Part shown: positions 7,153 through 14,724 of the stretch, one piece after another
Layout of the letters: each line of letters begins with the position of its first letter
Numbering within the stretch: the first letter of the stretch is position 1
Origin: an uncultured Prevotella sp.
Lineage (GTDB): Bacteria > Bacteroidota > Bacteroidia > Bacteroidales > Bacteroidaceae
Direction: 5' to 3'
Assembly: GCA_934217675.1 (NCBI GenBank)
Contig: CAKQCV010000050.1
Location: 1-18,540, forward strand
Length of the DNA stretch: 18,540 nucleotides
The notes under the pieces: generated by a model
What the model was told of the DNA's origin: nothing
The model's input: the letters and a program-made list of their open reading frames with translations, nothing else
Database searches by the model: none
Translations under genes and position numbers: made by a program

Positions 7153-8244
7153 ATGCGGAACACATTCGGCAATATTTTCACACTGACAACATTCGGCGAA
7201 AGCCACGGCACTGCAATAGGAGGGGTCGTGGACGGAATGCCTGCGGGCATAGACATAGATTTGGATTTTATACAAAATGAACTTGACAGGCGTCGTCCTG
7301 GACAAAGTCGCATAACAACAAGCAGGAACGAAGCCGATAAAGTGGAGTTGCTCAGTGGGGTATTTGAAGGAAAATCTACAGGATGCCCTATCGGATTTAT
7401 CGTAAGAAACAACAATCAACACTCTTATGACTATGAAAATATGCGAGATTTGTTCCGCCCTTCACATGCCGACTATACATATTTTAGAAAATATGGTATA
7501 AGAGACCATAGAGGTGGCGGACGTTCGTCTGCACGTATAACAATCAGCAGATGCGTTGCCGGTGCACTTGCAAAACTTGCTCTCAAGCAGTATGGAATAA
7601 CCATTACAGCATACACATCACAAGTTGGCAACATCAAGACAAACAACGACTACACCTGCTACAATCTTTCTGAAGCAGAGAACAATATCATAAGATGTCC
7701 TGACAAAGAGAAGGCAAAACTCATGATAAAAGCTATTGAGGAAGTAAAAGAACAAGGCGACACTATTGGCGGAACCATCACATGCGTAATAAAAGGATGT
7801 CATGCCGGAATAGGTGAACCGGAATTCGACAAACTTAATGCTGTTCTCGGCTATGCAATGCTTGGAATAAATGCAGCTAAAGGTATAGAATTTGGCTCAG
7901 GATTTGAAGGTGCTGCACATCGCGGAAGCGAAATGAACGATATTTTCTATAATGAAAATGGAGAAATAAAAACAAAGACGAACAACAGTGGAGGAATACA
8001 AGGAGGTATAAGCAATGGCAACGACATATTCTTTAAAGTTGCTTTCAAACCTGTAGCAACTATACTGATGAATCAAGAAACTGTTGACAAGAATGGCAAG
8101 GAAACTATCCTAAAGCCTAAAGGCAGACATGATCCATGTGTGCTACCAAGAGCAGTACCAATTGTTGAATCAATGGCAGCTATGGTAATTTTAGACTACA
8201 TTTTGTTACAAAAAACAACAAAATCACATCTTTTAACAATATAA
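7153..8244 (+). CDS. aroC: Chorismate synthase
   Basis: Catalyses the last shikimate-pathway step, removing phosphate from 5-enolpyruvylshikimate-3-phosphate to give chorismate, using reduced FMN. All three family signatures are present: GESHG (15-19), [16 protein letters not shown] (118-133) and [15 protein letters not shown] (325-339). Length (363 residues) and the N-terminal [17 protein letters not shown] are normal for the monofunctional bacterial enzyme. No promoter box lies in the 35 bp after slyD, so it is likely expressed from the slyD promoter. No other aromatic amino acid genes are in the window. The frame ends shortly after the third signature, with a short Lys/Thr-rich tail. Confidence 0.97.
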   Translation: MRNTFGNIFTLTTFGESHGTAIGGVVDGMPAGIDIDLDFIQNELDRRRPGQSRITTSRNEADKVELLSGVFEGKSTGCPIGFIVRNNNQHSYDYENMRDLFRPSHADYTYFRKYGIRDHRGGGRSSARITISRCVAGALAKLALKQYGITITAYTSQVGNIKTNNDYTCYNLSEAENNIIRCPDKEKAKLMIKAIEEVKEQGDTIGGTITCVIKGCHAGIGEPEFDKLNAVLGYAMLGINAAKGIEFGSGFEGAAHRGSEMNDIFYNENGEIKTKTNNSGGIQGGISNGNDIFFKVAFKPVATILMNQETVDKNGKETILKPKGRHDPCVLPRAVPIVESMAAMVILDYILLQKTTKSHLLTI

Positions 8245-8270
8245 TCAAAAAATCACCCCCCCCGGAGCAT

Positions 8271-8299
8271 ACAACATTAAAATAAATGTTGTACATTTG
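8271..8299 (+). promoter_or_regulatory. -7 box with overlapping dyad, candidate sRNA promoter
   Basis: TACATTTG (8292-8299) fits TAnnTTTG. No TTTG stands 19-21 bp upstream. A perfect 8-bp inverted repeat, ACAACATT (8271-8278) and AATGTTGT (8285-8292), covers the spacer and touches the -7 box, as an operator would. It could instead be a weak 3' hairpin of aroC. An eight-C run (8256-8263) lies just upstream. Confidence 0.45.
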
Positions 8300-8304
8300 C
8301 AAAC

Positions 8305-8398
8305 GATAAGAGGGGCTTGTGAAAGTCGTGATTATCTAATTAAGTCTAGTTTAGTTTTTGTGTTGGTTGATGGCGGTCATTTGGCCGCCATCTTTTTT
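8305..8398 (+). ncRNA. Candidate small RNA of about 95 nt
   Basis: I do not recognise this as a known RNA family; the call rests on layout. A -7 box (8292-8299) predicts transcription from about 8305. The first 32 nt fold as GATAA (8305-8309) with TTATC (8332-8336) and GGCTT (8314-8318) with AAGTC (8323-8327), around a GTGA tetraloop. The symmetric 4x4 internal loop GAGG/GTGA could form tandem G-A pairs. A U-rich single-stranded linker (about 8337-8368) follows. The 3' end is a strong intrinsic terminator with a 10-bp stem and six T. Reading frames across it have no family resemblance. It could alternatively be the processed 3' UTR of aroC or an attenuator. Confidence 0.5.
8369..8398 (+). terminator. 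Intrinsic terminator
   Basis: GATGGCGGTC (8369-8378) pairs with GGCCGCCATC (8383-8392) with one G-U pair and an ATTT loop. Six T follow (8393-8398). It ends either the candidate small RNA or the slyD-aroC transcript. Confidence 0.9.
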
Positions 8399-8537
8399 AT
8401 AGTACGTCTGAGCAAGAAAATTTTCAGTTCATTTTGGCAATCGCTTGATTTTTTATATAAAGTAGCCCAGTTGCTCATACTAAGTAGCCCAGTTGCAAGT
8501 TACAAACAGACAATTATTAAAACATTTCTATAAACGC
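8399..8537. other. Gene-free stretch between terminator and uvrA promoter
   Basis: It holds the 15-bp direct repeat described separately. I see no gene; a 78-codon plus-strand frame crossing the stretch (8297-8533) runs through the terminator and is not credible. Confidence 0.5.
8460..8496. repeat. 15-bp direct repeat upstream of uvrA
   Basis: AAGTAGCCCAGTTGC occurs exactly at 8460-8474 and 8482-8496, a 22-bp period, close to two helical turns. Copy 2 ends 41 bp before the uvrA -33 element, a position suited to an activator or repressor site. It could also be debris of a mobile element. Confidence 0.7.
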
Positions 8538-8568
8538 TTTGATTTCTCAATAAATAGATTTAAATTTG
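8538..8568 (+). promoter_or_regulatory. uvrA promoter
   Basis: TTTG (8538-8541), 19 bp spacer, TAAATTTG (8561-8568): a textbook Bacteroidetes promoter. The start near 8575 gives a leader of only about 12 nt before the ATG at 8587. Confidence 0.75.
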
Positions 8569-8586
8569 TAGTCTAAATCAATAAGG

Positions 8587-11406
8587 ATGGACGATTATAT
8601 ATACATAAAGAACGCTCAAGTGAACAATCTGAAGAATGTATCACTGAAAATTCCAAGAAATAAATTCATTGTTATCGCCGGGGTCTCAGGCTCTGGCAAA
8701 TCATCATTGGCATTCGACACCTTATATGCTGAAGGACATAGACGCTACGTAGAAAGCCTATCGGCATACGCCAGACAGTTTCTTGGAAGAATGAGCAAAC
8801 CAAAATGTGATTACATCAAGGGATTGCCACCAGCAATTGCAATTGAACAAAAAGTAATATCCAAAAATACACGTTCCACTGTTGGAACAAGCACAGAAAT
8901 TTACGAATATCTCAGACTGCTATTTGCAAGAATAGGACATACCTTTTCGCCTATCAGCGGAGAAGAAGTAAAACGACACACCGTAGACGATGTGATAGAA
9001 AAAATCAAATCTTTTTCTGAGGGAACACGCTTTGTCATTCTTGCTCCTGTCGTAAGGACAAGCGACAGAACTTTTTCCCAACAGCTCGCCATGCTGCTGC
9101 AACAAGGATATACAAGAGTTTATTATAAAGGCGAATTTAAAAGAATAGAAGATATTGTTGACTATATTGATAAAGAGGACGAAAAGAACGATATATGGAC
9201 GGTTGTGGACCGTATGGCATGGGATGACAGCAATGATACACTTTCAAGAATTACTGACTCTGTAGAAACTGCATTCTACGAGGGTGACGGTTCATGCCGC
9301 CTTGCTATACAGCCAGCAAATATAGTATACGACTTTTCAACAAAGTTTGAAGCCGACGGAATGTCGTTTGAAGAACCAAGTGATGGAATGTTTTCCTTCC
9401 ACTCTCCACTCGGAGCTTGTCCTACCTGTGAAGGTTTTGGAATGGTTATCGGAATAGACGAGAAACTTGTAATACCAGACAGCTCCCTTAGCGTCTATGA
9501 TGGCTGCGTGCAATGCTGGCACGGAGAAAAAATGGGAGAATGGAAAAGAGAATTTATCAGAAGAGCTGCCATTGACAAATTTCCTATCTTTGAACCTTAT
9601 TACAAACTGCAGAAGAAATACAAAGACTGGTTATGGCATGGGCTGCCATCTGACAAGAAACGCGATAAATACGACCAAGTGTGTATAGATGCTTTCTTCC
9701 GCATGCTGAAAGAAAATCAATACAAGATTCAATACAGGGTTATGCTTAGTCGCTACAGAGGAAGAACTATATGCCCTGATTGTCATGGAAGAAGACTAAA
9801 AAAAGAAGCTGACTATGTAAAAATTGGCGGTATGAGTATATCAGACCTTGTTGACATGCCAGTGAAGGACCTAAAAGAATGGTTTGACAAGCTTCAACTC
9901 AACACACATGATGCAGCAGTAGGAAAACGTCTTCTGACTGAAATCAAAAACCGAATCAACTTTCTCGTTGAAGTCGGACTTGGATACCTCACACTAAACC
10001 GACAATCAAATACGCTAAGCGGTGGAGAAAGTCAAAGAATAAATCTCACGACATCGCTCGGCAGTAGTCTTGTCGGCTCACTGTACATACTTGATGAACC
10101 AAGTATCGGACTACACAGTCGTGACACATTCAGACTAATAAATGTACTCAAAGAACTGCAATCATTGGGGAATACCGTAATAATTGTTGAACACGACGAA
10201 GATGTTATACGCGCTGCAGACTACCTTATAGATATTGGTCCTGATGCCGGGCGACTTGGCGGTCAAGTGGTATTTGCAGGAAATCCGTCGGAAGTCAATG
10301 AGCAGACACTGAAAGATTTTCCAAATAGCTACACAGTAAAATATCTTTTGGGAAAAGAAAAGATACAAATTCCTGAAAGCCGCCGAAAATGGAATTTGGG
10401 TATAGAAATAAACGGAGCAAGGATGAATAACCTAAAAGGTATCAATGTGAAATTTCCACTTAACATAATGACAGTTGTCACGGGTGTCAGCGGATCAGGA
10501 AAATCATCACTTGTAAAAGGCATTCTTTATCCGGCATTGAAACGACAGCTTGATGAAGTAGCAGATTTACCGGGAGAATATTCCTCTATCTCTGGCGACA
10601 TAAAAATGATTAAACATGTGGAGATGGTTGACCAAAATCCTATAGGAAAGAGCACACGCTCCAACCCTGTTACTTATGTAAAAGCATACGATGCAATACG
10701 GCAACTGCTTTCCGAACAACCGTTGGCACAACAAATGGGATTTTCTGCAAAATACTTCTCATTCAACACAGAAGGCGGACGCTGCGAAGAGTGTAAAGGA
10801 ACAGGAGTGATAACTGTAGAAATGCAATTCATGGCAGACCTTGAACTGGAATGTGAAGCTTGTCACGGAAAAAGATTCAAACACGATATCCTTGAAGTCA
10901 GATTTGCTGGAAAAAACATTGACGACATACTCAATATGACAGTAAGTGAGGCTATTGAGTTCTTTACAAAAAACAATCAGGCAGATATTGCCAAGAAACT
11001 GTCACCATTAGAGAAAGTTGGACTGGGATATATAAAACTCGGACAAAACTCTTCAACATTGTCAGGAGGAGAGAACCAGCGAGTTAAATTAGCATACTAT
11101 ATAGGACAGGAAAAAGCAGACCCTACCCTATTCATTTTTGACGAGCCAACAACAGGACTGCACTTCCATGACATAAACAAACTTCTGACGGCATTCGACT
11201 CTCTGATAAAGCGCGGACACAGCATAATAGTTATTGAGCACAATATGGATGTCATCAAATATGCAGATTATGTCATTGATCTTGGTCCTGATGGAGGAAA
11301 CAACGGCGGAGAGCTTGTTTGCTGTGGCACACCAGAAGAAGTGGCATCCAACGAGAAAAGCATAACAGGGCATTTTCTGAAAAAAGTACTGTTTGAATCA
11401 AAATAA
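8587..11406 (+). CDS. uvrA: Excinuclease ABC subunit A (UvrA)
   Basis: The damage-recognition ATPase of nucleotide excision repair, 939 residues, acting as a dimer with UvrB. Two ABC modules are complete: Walker A GVSGSGKSS at 32-40 and 632-640, signatures LSGGESQRI (477-485) and LSGGENQRV (824-832), and Walker B ILDEPS (501-506) and IFDEPT (849-854). The C-terminal zinc module is intact (CEEC 732-735 and CEAC 755-758). In the N-terminal half only CPTC (278-281) and CPDC (396-399) are seen; the extra CxxC that E. coli UvrA has about 20 residues before CPTC is missing (region 249-260). As I recall, other Bacteroidetes UvrA proteins share this. The gene stands alone, with no uvrB here. Bacteroidales may carry more than one UvrA paralogue, so this need not be the only copy. 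Confidence 0.97.
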   Translation: MDDYIYIKNAQVNNLKNVSLKIPRNKFIVIAGVSGSGKSSLAFDTLYAEGHRRYVESLSAYARQFLGRMSKPKCDYIKGLPPAIAIEQKVISKNTRSTVGTSTEIYEYLRLLFARIGHTFSPISGEEVKRHTVDDVIEKIKSFSEGTRFVILAPVVRTSDRTFSQQLAMLLQQGYTRVYYKGEFKRIEDIVDYIDKEDEKNDIWTVVDRMAWDDSNDTLSRITDSVETAFYEGDGSCRLAIQPANIVYDFSTKFEADGMSFEEPSDGMFSFHSPLGACPTCEGFGMVIGIDEKLVIPDSSLSVYDGCVQCWHGEKMGEWKREFIRRAAIDKFPIFEPYYKLQKKYKDWLWHGLPSDKKRDKYDQVCIDAFFRMLKENQYKIQYRVMLSRYRGRTICPDCHGRRLKKEADYVKIGGMSISDLVDMPVKDLKEWFDKLQLNTHDAAVGKRLLTEIKNRINFLVEVGLGYLTLNRQSNTLSGGESQRINLTTSLGSSLVGSLYILDEPSIGLHSRDTFRLINVLKELQSLGNTVIIVEHDEDVIRAADYLIDIGPDAGRLGGQVVFAGNPSEVNEQTLKDFPNSYTVKYLLGKEKIQIPESRRKWNLGIEINGARMNNLKGINVKFPLNIMTVVTGVSGSGKSSLVKGILYPALKRQLDEVADLPGEYSSISGDIKMIKHVEMVDQNPIGKSTRSNPVTYVKAYDAIRQLLSEQPLAQQMGFSAKYFSFNTEGGRCEECKGTGVITVEMQFMADLELECEACHGKRFKHDILEVRFAGKNIDDILNMTVSEAIEFFTKNNQADIAKKLSPLEKVGLGYIKLGQNSSTLSGGENQRVKLAYYIGQEKADPTLFIFDEPTTGLHFHDINKLLTAFDSLIKRGHSIIVIEHNMDVIKYADYVIDLGPDGGNNGGELVCCGTPEEVASNEKSITGHFLKKVLFESK

Positions 11407-11429
11407 AAGGAAAAATAGCACCAAAAGAT

Positions 11430-11461
11430 TTTGCATATAACAGAAATATATGTTATCTTTG
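11430..11461 (+). promoter_or_regulatory. Promoter of the tRNA pair
   Basis: TTTG (11430-11433), 20 bp spacer, TATCTTTG (11454-11461). The predicted start is near 11468, giving about 37 nt of 5' leader before tRNA-Thr. No terminator separates it from uvrA, so some readthrough from uvrA is possible. Confidence 0.75.
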
Positions 11462-11504
11462 CACCGCATTTGACGAAACAGGTTTTCATATTCAAATGAA
11501 ACCA

Positions 11505-11577
<73 letters not shown>

Positions 11578-11592
11578 CAAATGTTTCATCAT

Positions 11593-11665
11593 GCGGTAAT
11601 AGCTCAGTTGGTAGAGCACTAGCTTCCCAAGCTGGGGGTCGCGAGTTCGAGCCTCGTTTACCGCT
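11593..11665 (+). tRNA. tRNA-Gly (anticodon CCC)
   Basis: A 73-base cloverleaf 15 bp after tRNA-Thr. The acceptor is GCGGTAA/TTACCGC, the D arm GCTC/GAGC, and the anticodon stem CTAGC/GCTGG (one T-G pair) with loop TTCCCAA giving anticodon CCC, which reads GGG. The T arm is GCGAG/CTCGT with loop TTCGAGC, and the discriminator is T. CCA is not encoded. It probably shares one precursor with tRNA-Thr. Confidence 0.96.
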
Positions 11666-11691
11666 CAAACAATAAAAATAAAACACAATGG

Positions 11692-11739
11692 AAAACGAAT
11701 AATATGACTTGGCTTTCAAGTGTATTATTCGTTTTTTTT
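11692..11739 (+). terminator. Intrinsic terminator of the tRNA operon
   Basis: AAAACGAATAATA (11692-11704) pairs perfectly with TATTATTCGTTTT (11723-11735). Inside, ACTTG (11707-11711) pairs with CAAGT (11717-11721) around GCTTT. The T run extends 11732-11739. Confidence 0.93.
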
Positions 11740-11845
11740 ACAACATACAATGCACATTGTGATAAATAAGAACAATAACAGCATAACATATATTGGTCAG
11801 TAACGTCAATAAAATATTATTTTTATCATCTTTATCTTACAATTA

Positions 11846-11877
11846 TTTGGAAGATACACATTAATTACTTAATTTTG
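11846..11877 (+). promoter_or_regulatory. Promoter of the lipoprotein-ompA cluster
   Basis: TTTG (11846-11849), 20 bp spacer, TAATTTTG (11870-11877). The spacing is ideal. The predicted start is near 11884, almost 200 bases before the lipoprotein ATG. Confidence 0.7.
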
Positions 11878-11883
11878 CAATGT

Positions 11884-12080
11884 TTTAGTACCTAAAGTAA
11901 AAATTGGTTTTATTGTGTTGCAAACATGATACAAAATCAGCAATAACAATAGGTTACGATATTTAACTCTGCAATATTCATACACAAAGATTACAGATAT
12001 CAAAAACATAATAGACAAATAAGAAACATAAGAATTAGGAAAATAACCATTAGTATAATAAGTTTAATTTAATTCTAAAG
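11884..12080 (+). other. Long A-rich 5' leader of the lipoprotein gene
   Basis: About 197 nt separate the predicted transcription start from the ATG. I find only a small TTTAG/CTAAA hairpin near its 5' end and two self-complementary TTGCAA words. The second half is A-rich and probably unstructured, as expected for an efficiently translated message. No known riboswitch fold or intrinsic terminator is visible. The stretch 11740-11845 before the promoter holds nothing I can name. Confidence 0.5.
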
Positions 12081-14645
12081 ATGATGAAAAGAAAATTAAC
12101 AAGTTTCTTGCTCTTATTAGCACTTATAGTTGCTGGTACGAGTTCATTAGTTTCATGTAAGGATTACGACAGTGATGTATCTGCCGACCTTAGAAACCAG
12201 CTTGCAGACATTGTCCAGAAGCAAGCACAGGAAATCCAAAATTTGTCTCAGCAAATTGATCAGCGCATTCAAAATGCTACGTCAGAAGGTGGTATTATCA
12301 ACAATTACGTTATCACCGAAGTTACAAACATTGCAAGTGCAAAGGCTCAAGAGGCTAAAGAGGAAGCTAATAGCTACACCAATGCACAATTGGCTATTCT
12401 AAGTCGAGAGTTAACAGACCAAATAAATCAAGTGGCTGAGACCCTCAGACAAGAAGGACAAGGAAAATTTGACGATTTGGCAAATAAATTTGATGACCTG
12501 AACAAGAAGTATTCAACTCTTACTGACAAGACAAACCAGATGAGTGATTCTTTGGCTCACGTTTGGGCTTTGGCTCACGCTGACTCAATCCGCATTGACG
12601 CTCTTGAGGACAGCATCAACAAGCATCGTGGCGACATGAACAAGCTTCGTGAGGACATGAATGCAATTAACGAGCTTAACAACACAAAGTTCCAGGAACT
12701 GAAGGATAGCGTTAACAAGCATTATAATGACATCAAAGATTTGAAGGGTGCCGTTGCTAATGCACAGTCTACCGCAGACCAGGCTCTTGCAGAGGTTAAC
12801 AGTCTGAGAAGTGAGTATCAGACATACGTTACAAATGCTATCAACACTCTGAAGCAGGAGTTAGATAACAAATATGCATCAAAAGATGATTTGAAAAACT
12901 ATCTTACTGGTGCAGAGATTAAGGAGCTTTACTATGACAAGACTGATATCGACACAAAGATGGAAAATCTTGAGACAAAGCTTACAGCTCTTATCAACCA
13001 GCTTTCTGACTATGTAAACAGCCTCATCACAGGTATCGTTATTCAGGCTACAGACAACCCTGTAGCAGGATATGCAAATACTCCAGCTGACGTACAGCTC
13101 AATATGCTTGCTGCTTACTACGGTTATGCAGACAAGGGATTCAACTTCCCTAACGCTTCTGCTGCAAACTATTTCAATGAAGAAGAGTATGTTGCTCTTC
13201 CTGCTGCTGAAGGTCATATTACTATAGGTGGTGGTGATGAAATGCTTAGCGACAATGGCGCTAATGCAGGTACAGTTTATGTTACTCTTAACTCTGTAGA
13301 CAACGACAGAGACATGAGCGGTGTTACAGTAACTCTTGAGGCTTCAGACGGTTCTGCAGCTCCTGGCTTCGCACCACTTACTCTTGCAAAGTCTGACCGC
13401 AAGCTTACTTTCGGTTACTCACGTGCAGCAAACAACGGTTTCTATGCTGCAAATGCTAATGTAACAGACCCACAGGCTGCAAAACTTGATGTTGACGCTG
13501 CTGCCCTGAAGGCTGCCGGCCAGAATGTTCTTGACAAGCTTACTGCTCCTGGCAAGAACCGTTTGAACATTGCCGACATTGCTACTACTCTCTACAAAAA
13601 CTTCAACAACAAGCTTATTGCTTACGGTGTGAAGTCTTCATGGACTGACGCTAAGGGTAAAGAGCACGCTGTTTACTCTAAGTACAACATGGCTGCATTC
13701 GCTATCAAACCTCTTTCATACAAGTTCTTGTATAACAACTCAAGACTTCAGAATATTGACTTGCCACGTATCCCTACAATCCAGAGCAGATTGCAGTTTG
13801 ACGACTACTATTTCAACTGGACTCCAATCGAGGGTCTTAGCGATGTATCAACATCTATTACCCTTAAAGATATTCCAGATCTTACAACAATAAAGATTGA
13901 CGGAAAGATTGTTCCACCAGCTGACCTTGTTACAATAATCGGTAAAGATGGTATCAAAGGAACTGTTAACTCAGACAACAGTATCACAATTGATGCAAGT
14001 TCTCTTGGAGTAGAAATTGGTGACATCAACGTTGGCGACCAAGTTAAGATTTCGTATGACAAGAACGATCAGACTTATGATGTAACTATCCCAATGGATG
14101 AGTTCAACAGAGTAATCAACGACTTGAACAACGAGGTTGCTGGTAAGTTCGACAAGATCAACTCTATAATAGACCAGATTAGAGGCTACAGCGAGACAAT
14201 CGACGGTAAGTACATTTCTCGTATAAACTCTTACATCCAGAAATTTGAAAGACTGCTCCGCAAGTCAAATACAATCCTCCAGCCAATGGTTATGTATCCA
14301 GCAGCTAACGGTAGCTGGAATCAGCTTTCACGCGAGCAGCACGCAGCTTCATTGATGAAGCTCGACGGACAGTCAGAGGGTGCTATCACATTGGTTCCAA
14401 CTTCTTACTGCGCAGAGATTCTTGCTCCTGCATACAAGAAGTTCATGACTGTAACATCTGCTCCTTCTGAGGCAGCAAAGGCATTTGCTAACAGCGGTGT
14501 TAACATGAACAAGGTTATCGACGGAAGCGTACACAAGGTAATGTTCAAAGCAAACCAGGCTGGTACTTACGAGATTACATACTCAGCTGTTGACTACAGC
14601 GGTTATGTAACAACCAAGAAGTTCTACGTCAAAGTTTCTAAGTAA
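12081..14645 (+). CDS. Large coiled-coil surface lipoprotein, unknown function
   Basis: An 854-residue protein with a lipoprotein signal: basic start, hydrophobic core 8-22 and lipobox LVSC with Cys26. The residues after the cysteine (KDYDSD) resemble the Bacteroidetes lipoprotein export signal, so the mature protein is probably anchored on the outer face of the outer membrane. Residues about 33-315 are long amphipathic helices, strongly predicted coiled coil, containing two similar blocks (DSINKH at 177 and DSVNKH at 209). From about 317 (GIVIQATDNPVAGY) the chain becomes globular and beta-rich, a second short helical stretch lies near 690-735, and the end looks like an Ig-like strand pair (GTYEITYSAVDYSG). 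Start could be Met1 or Met2. Codons become strongly biased (AAC, GAC, AAG, CGT, CTT) compared with neighbours, suggesting high expression. The N-terminus resembles the 'PL29 lyase N-terminal' / DUF4988 type, but no lyase domain is seen. Confidence 0.85.
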   Translation: MMKRKLTSFLLLLALIVAGTSSLVSCKDYDSDVSADLRNQLADIVQKQAQEIQNLSQQIDQRIQNATSEGGIINNYVITEVTNIASAKAQEAKEEANSYTNAQLAILSRELTDQINQVAETLRQEGQGKFDDLANKFDDLNKKYSTLTDKTNQMSDSLAHVWALAHADSIRIDALEDSINKHRGDMNKLREDMNAINELNNTKFQELKDSVNKHYNDIKDLKGAVANAQSTADQALAEVNSLRSEYQTYVTNAINTLKQELDNKYASKDDLKNYLTGAEIKELYYDKTDIDTKMENLETKLTALINQLSDYVNSLITGIVIQATDNPVAGYANTPADVQLNMLAAYYGYADKGFNFPNASAANYFNEEEYVALPAAEGHITIGGGDEMLSDNGANAGTVYVTLNSVDNDRDMSGVTVTLEASDGSAAPGFAPLTLAKSDRKLTFGYSRAANNGFYAANANVTDPQAAKLDVDAAALKAAGQNVLDKLTAPGKNRLNIADIATTLYKNFNNKLIAYGVKSSWTDAKGKEHAVYSKYNMAAFAIKPLSYKFLYNNSRLQNIDLPRIPTIQSRLQFDDYYFNWTPIEGLSDVSTSITLKDIPDLTTIKIDGKIVPPADLVTIIGKDGIKGTVNSDNSITIDASSLGVEIGDINVGDQVKISYDKNDQTYDVTIPMDEFNRVINDLNNEVAGKFDKINSIIDQIRGYSETIDGKYISRINSYIQKFERLLRKSNTILQPMVMYPAANGSWNQLSREQHAASLMKLDGQSEGAITLVPTSYCAEILAPAYKKFMTVTSAPSEAAKAFANSGVNMNKVIDGSVHKVMFKANQAGTYEITYSAVDYSGYVTTKKFYVKVSK

Positions 14646-14664
14646 AAAACAATAACGGTTCACA

Positions 14665-14694
14665 GTGTGGCTCTCTCCTACAGAGGAGCCACAC
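14665..14694 (+). other. Intercistronic hairpin without T run
   Basis: GTGTGGCTC (14665-14673) pairs perfectly with GAGCCACAC (14686-14694) around a 12-nt loop. No T run follows, and no TAnnTTTG box precedes ompA. It probably lets transcription pass and either protects the lipoprotein 3' end or partly attenuates. Confidence 0.7.
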
Positions 14695-14724
14695 AGGAAT
14701 CTAAAATAATAAATGATTTATATT

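Noticed and set aside
7038..7280. 80-codon plus-strand frame overlapping slyD and aroC
   Set aside because: Out-of-frame shadow of two well-supported genes; skewed composition from the Gly/Cys-rich tail.
8297..8533. 78-codon plus-strand frame between aroC and uvrA
   Set aside because: Its start codon lies in the -7 box and it runs through a strong intrinsic terminator and the direct repeat; no family resemblance.
11407..11429. Terminator directly after uvrA
   Set aside because: No inverted repeat or T run is visible in the short gap before the tRNA promoter.
14713..14724. Upstream ATG for the OmpA-family protein
   Set aside because: Adds only Met-Ile-Tyr-Ile before a complete signal peptide start (MKFKN); the ATG at 14725 fits better.
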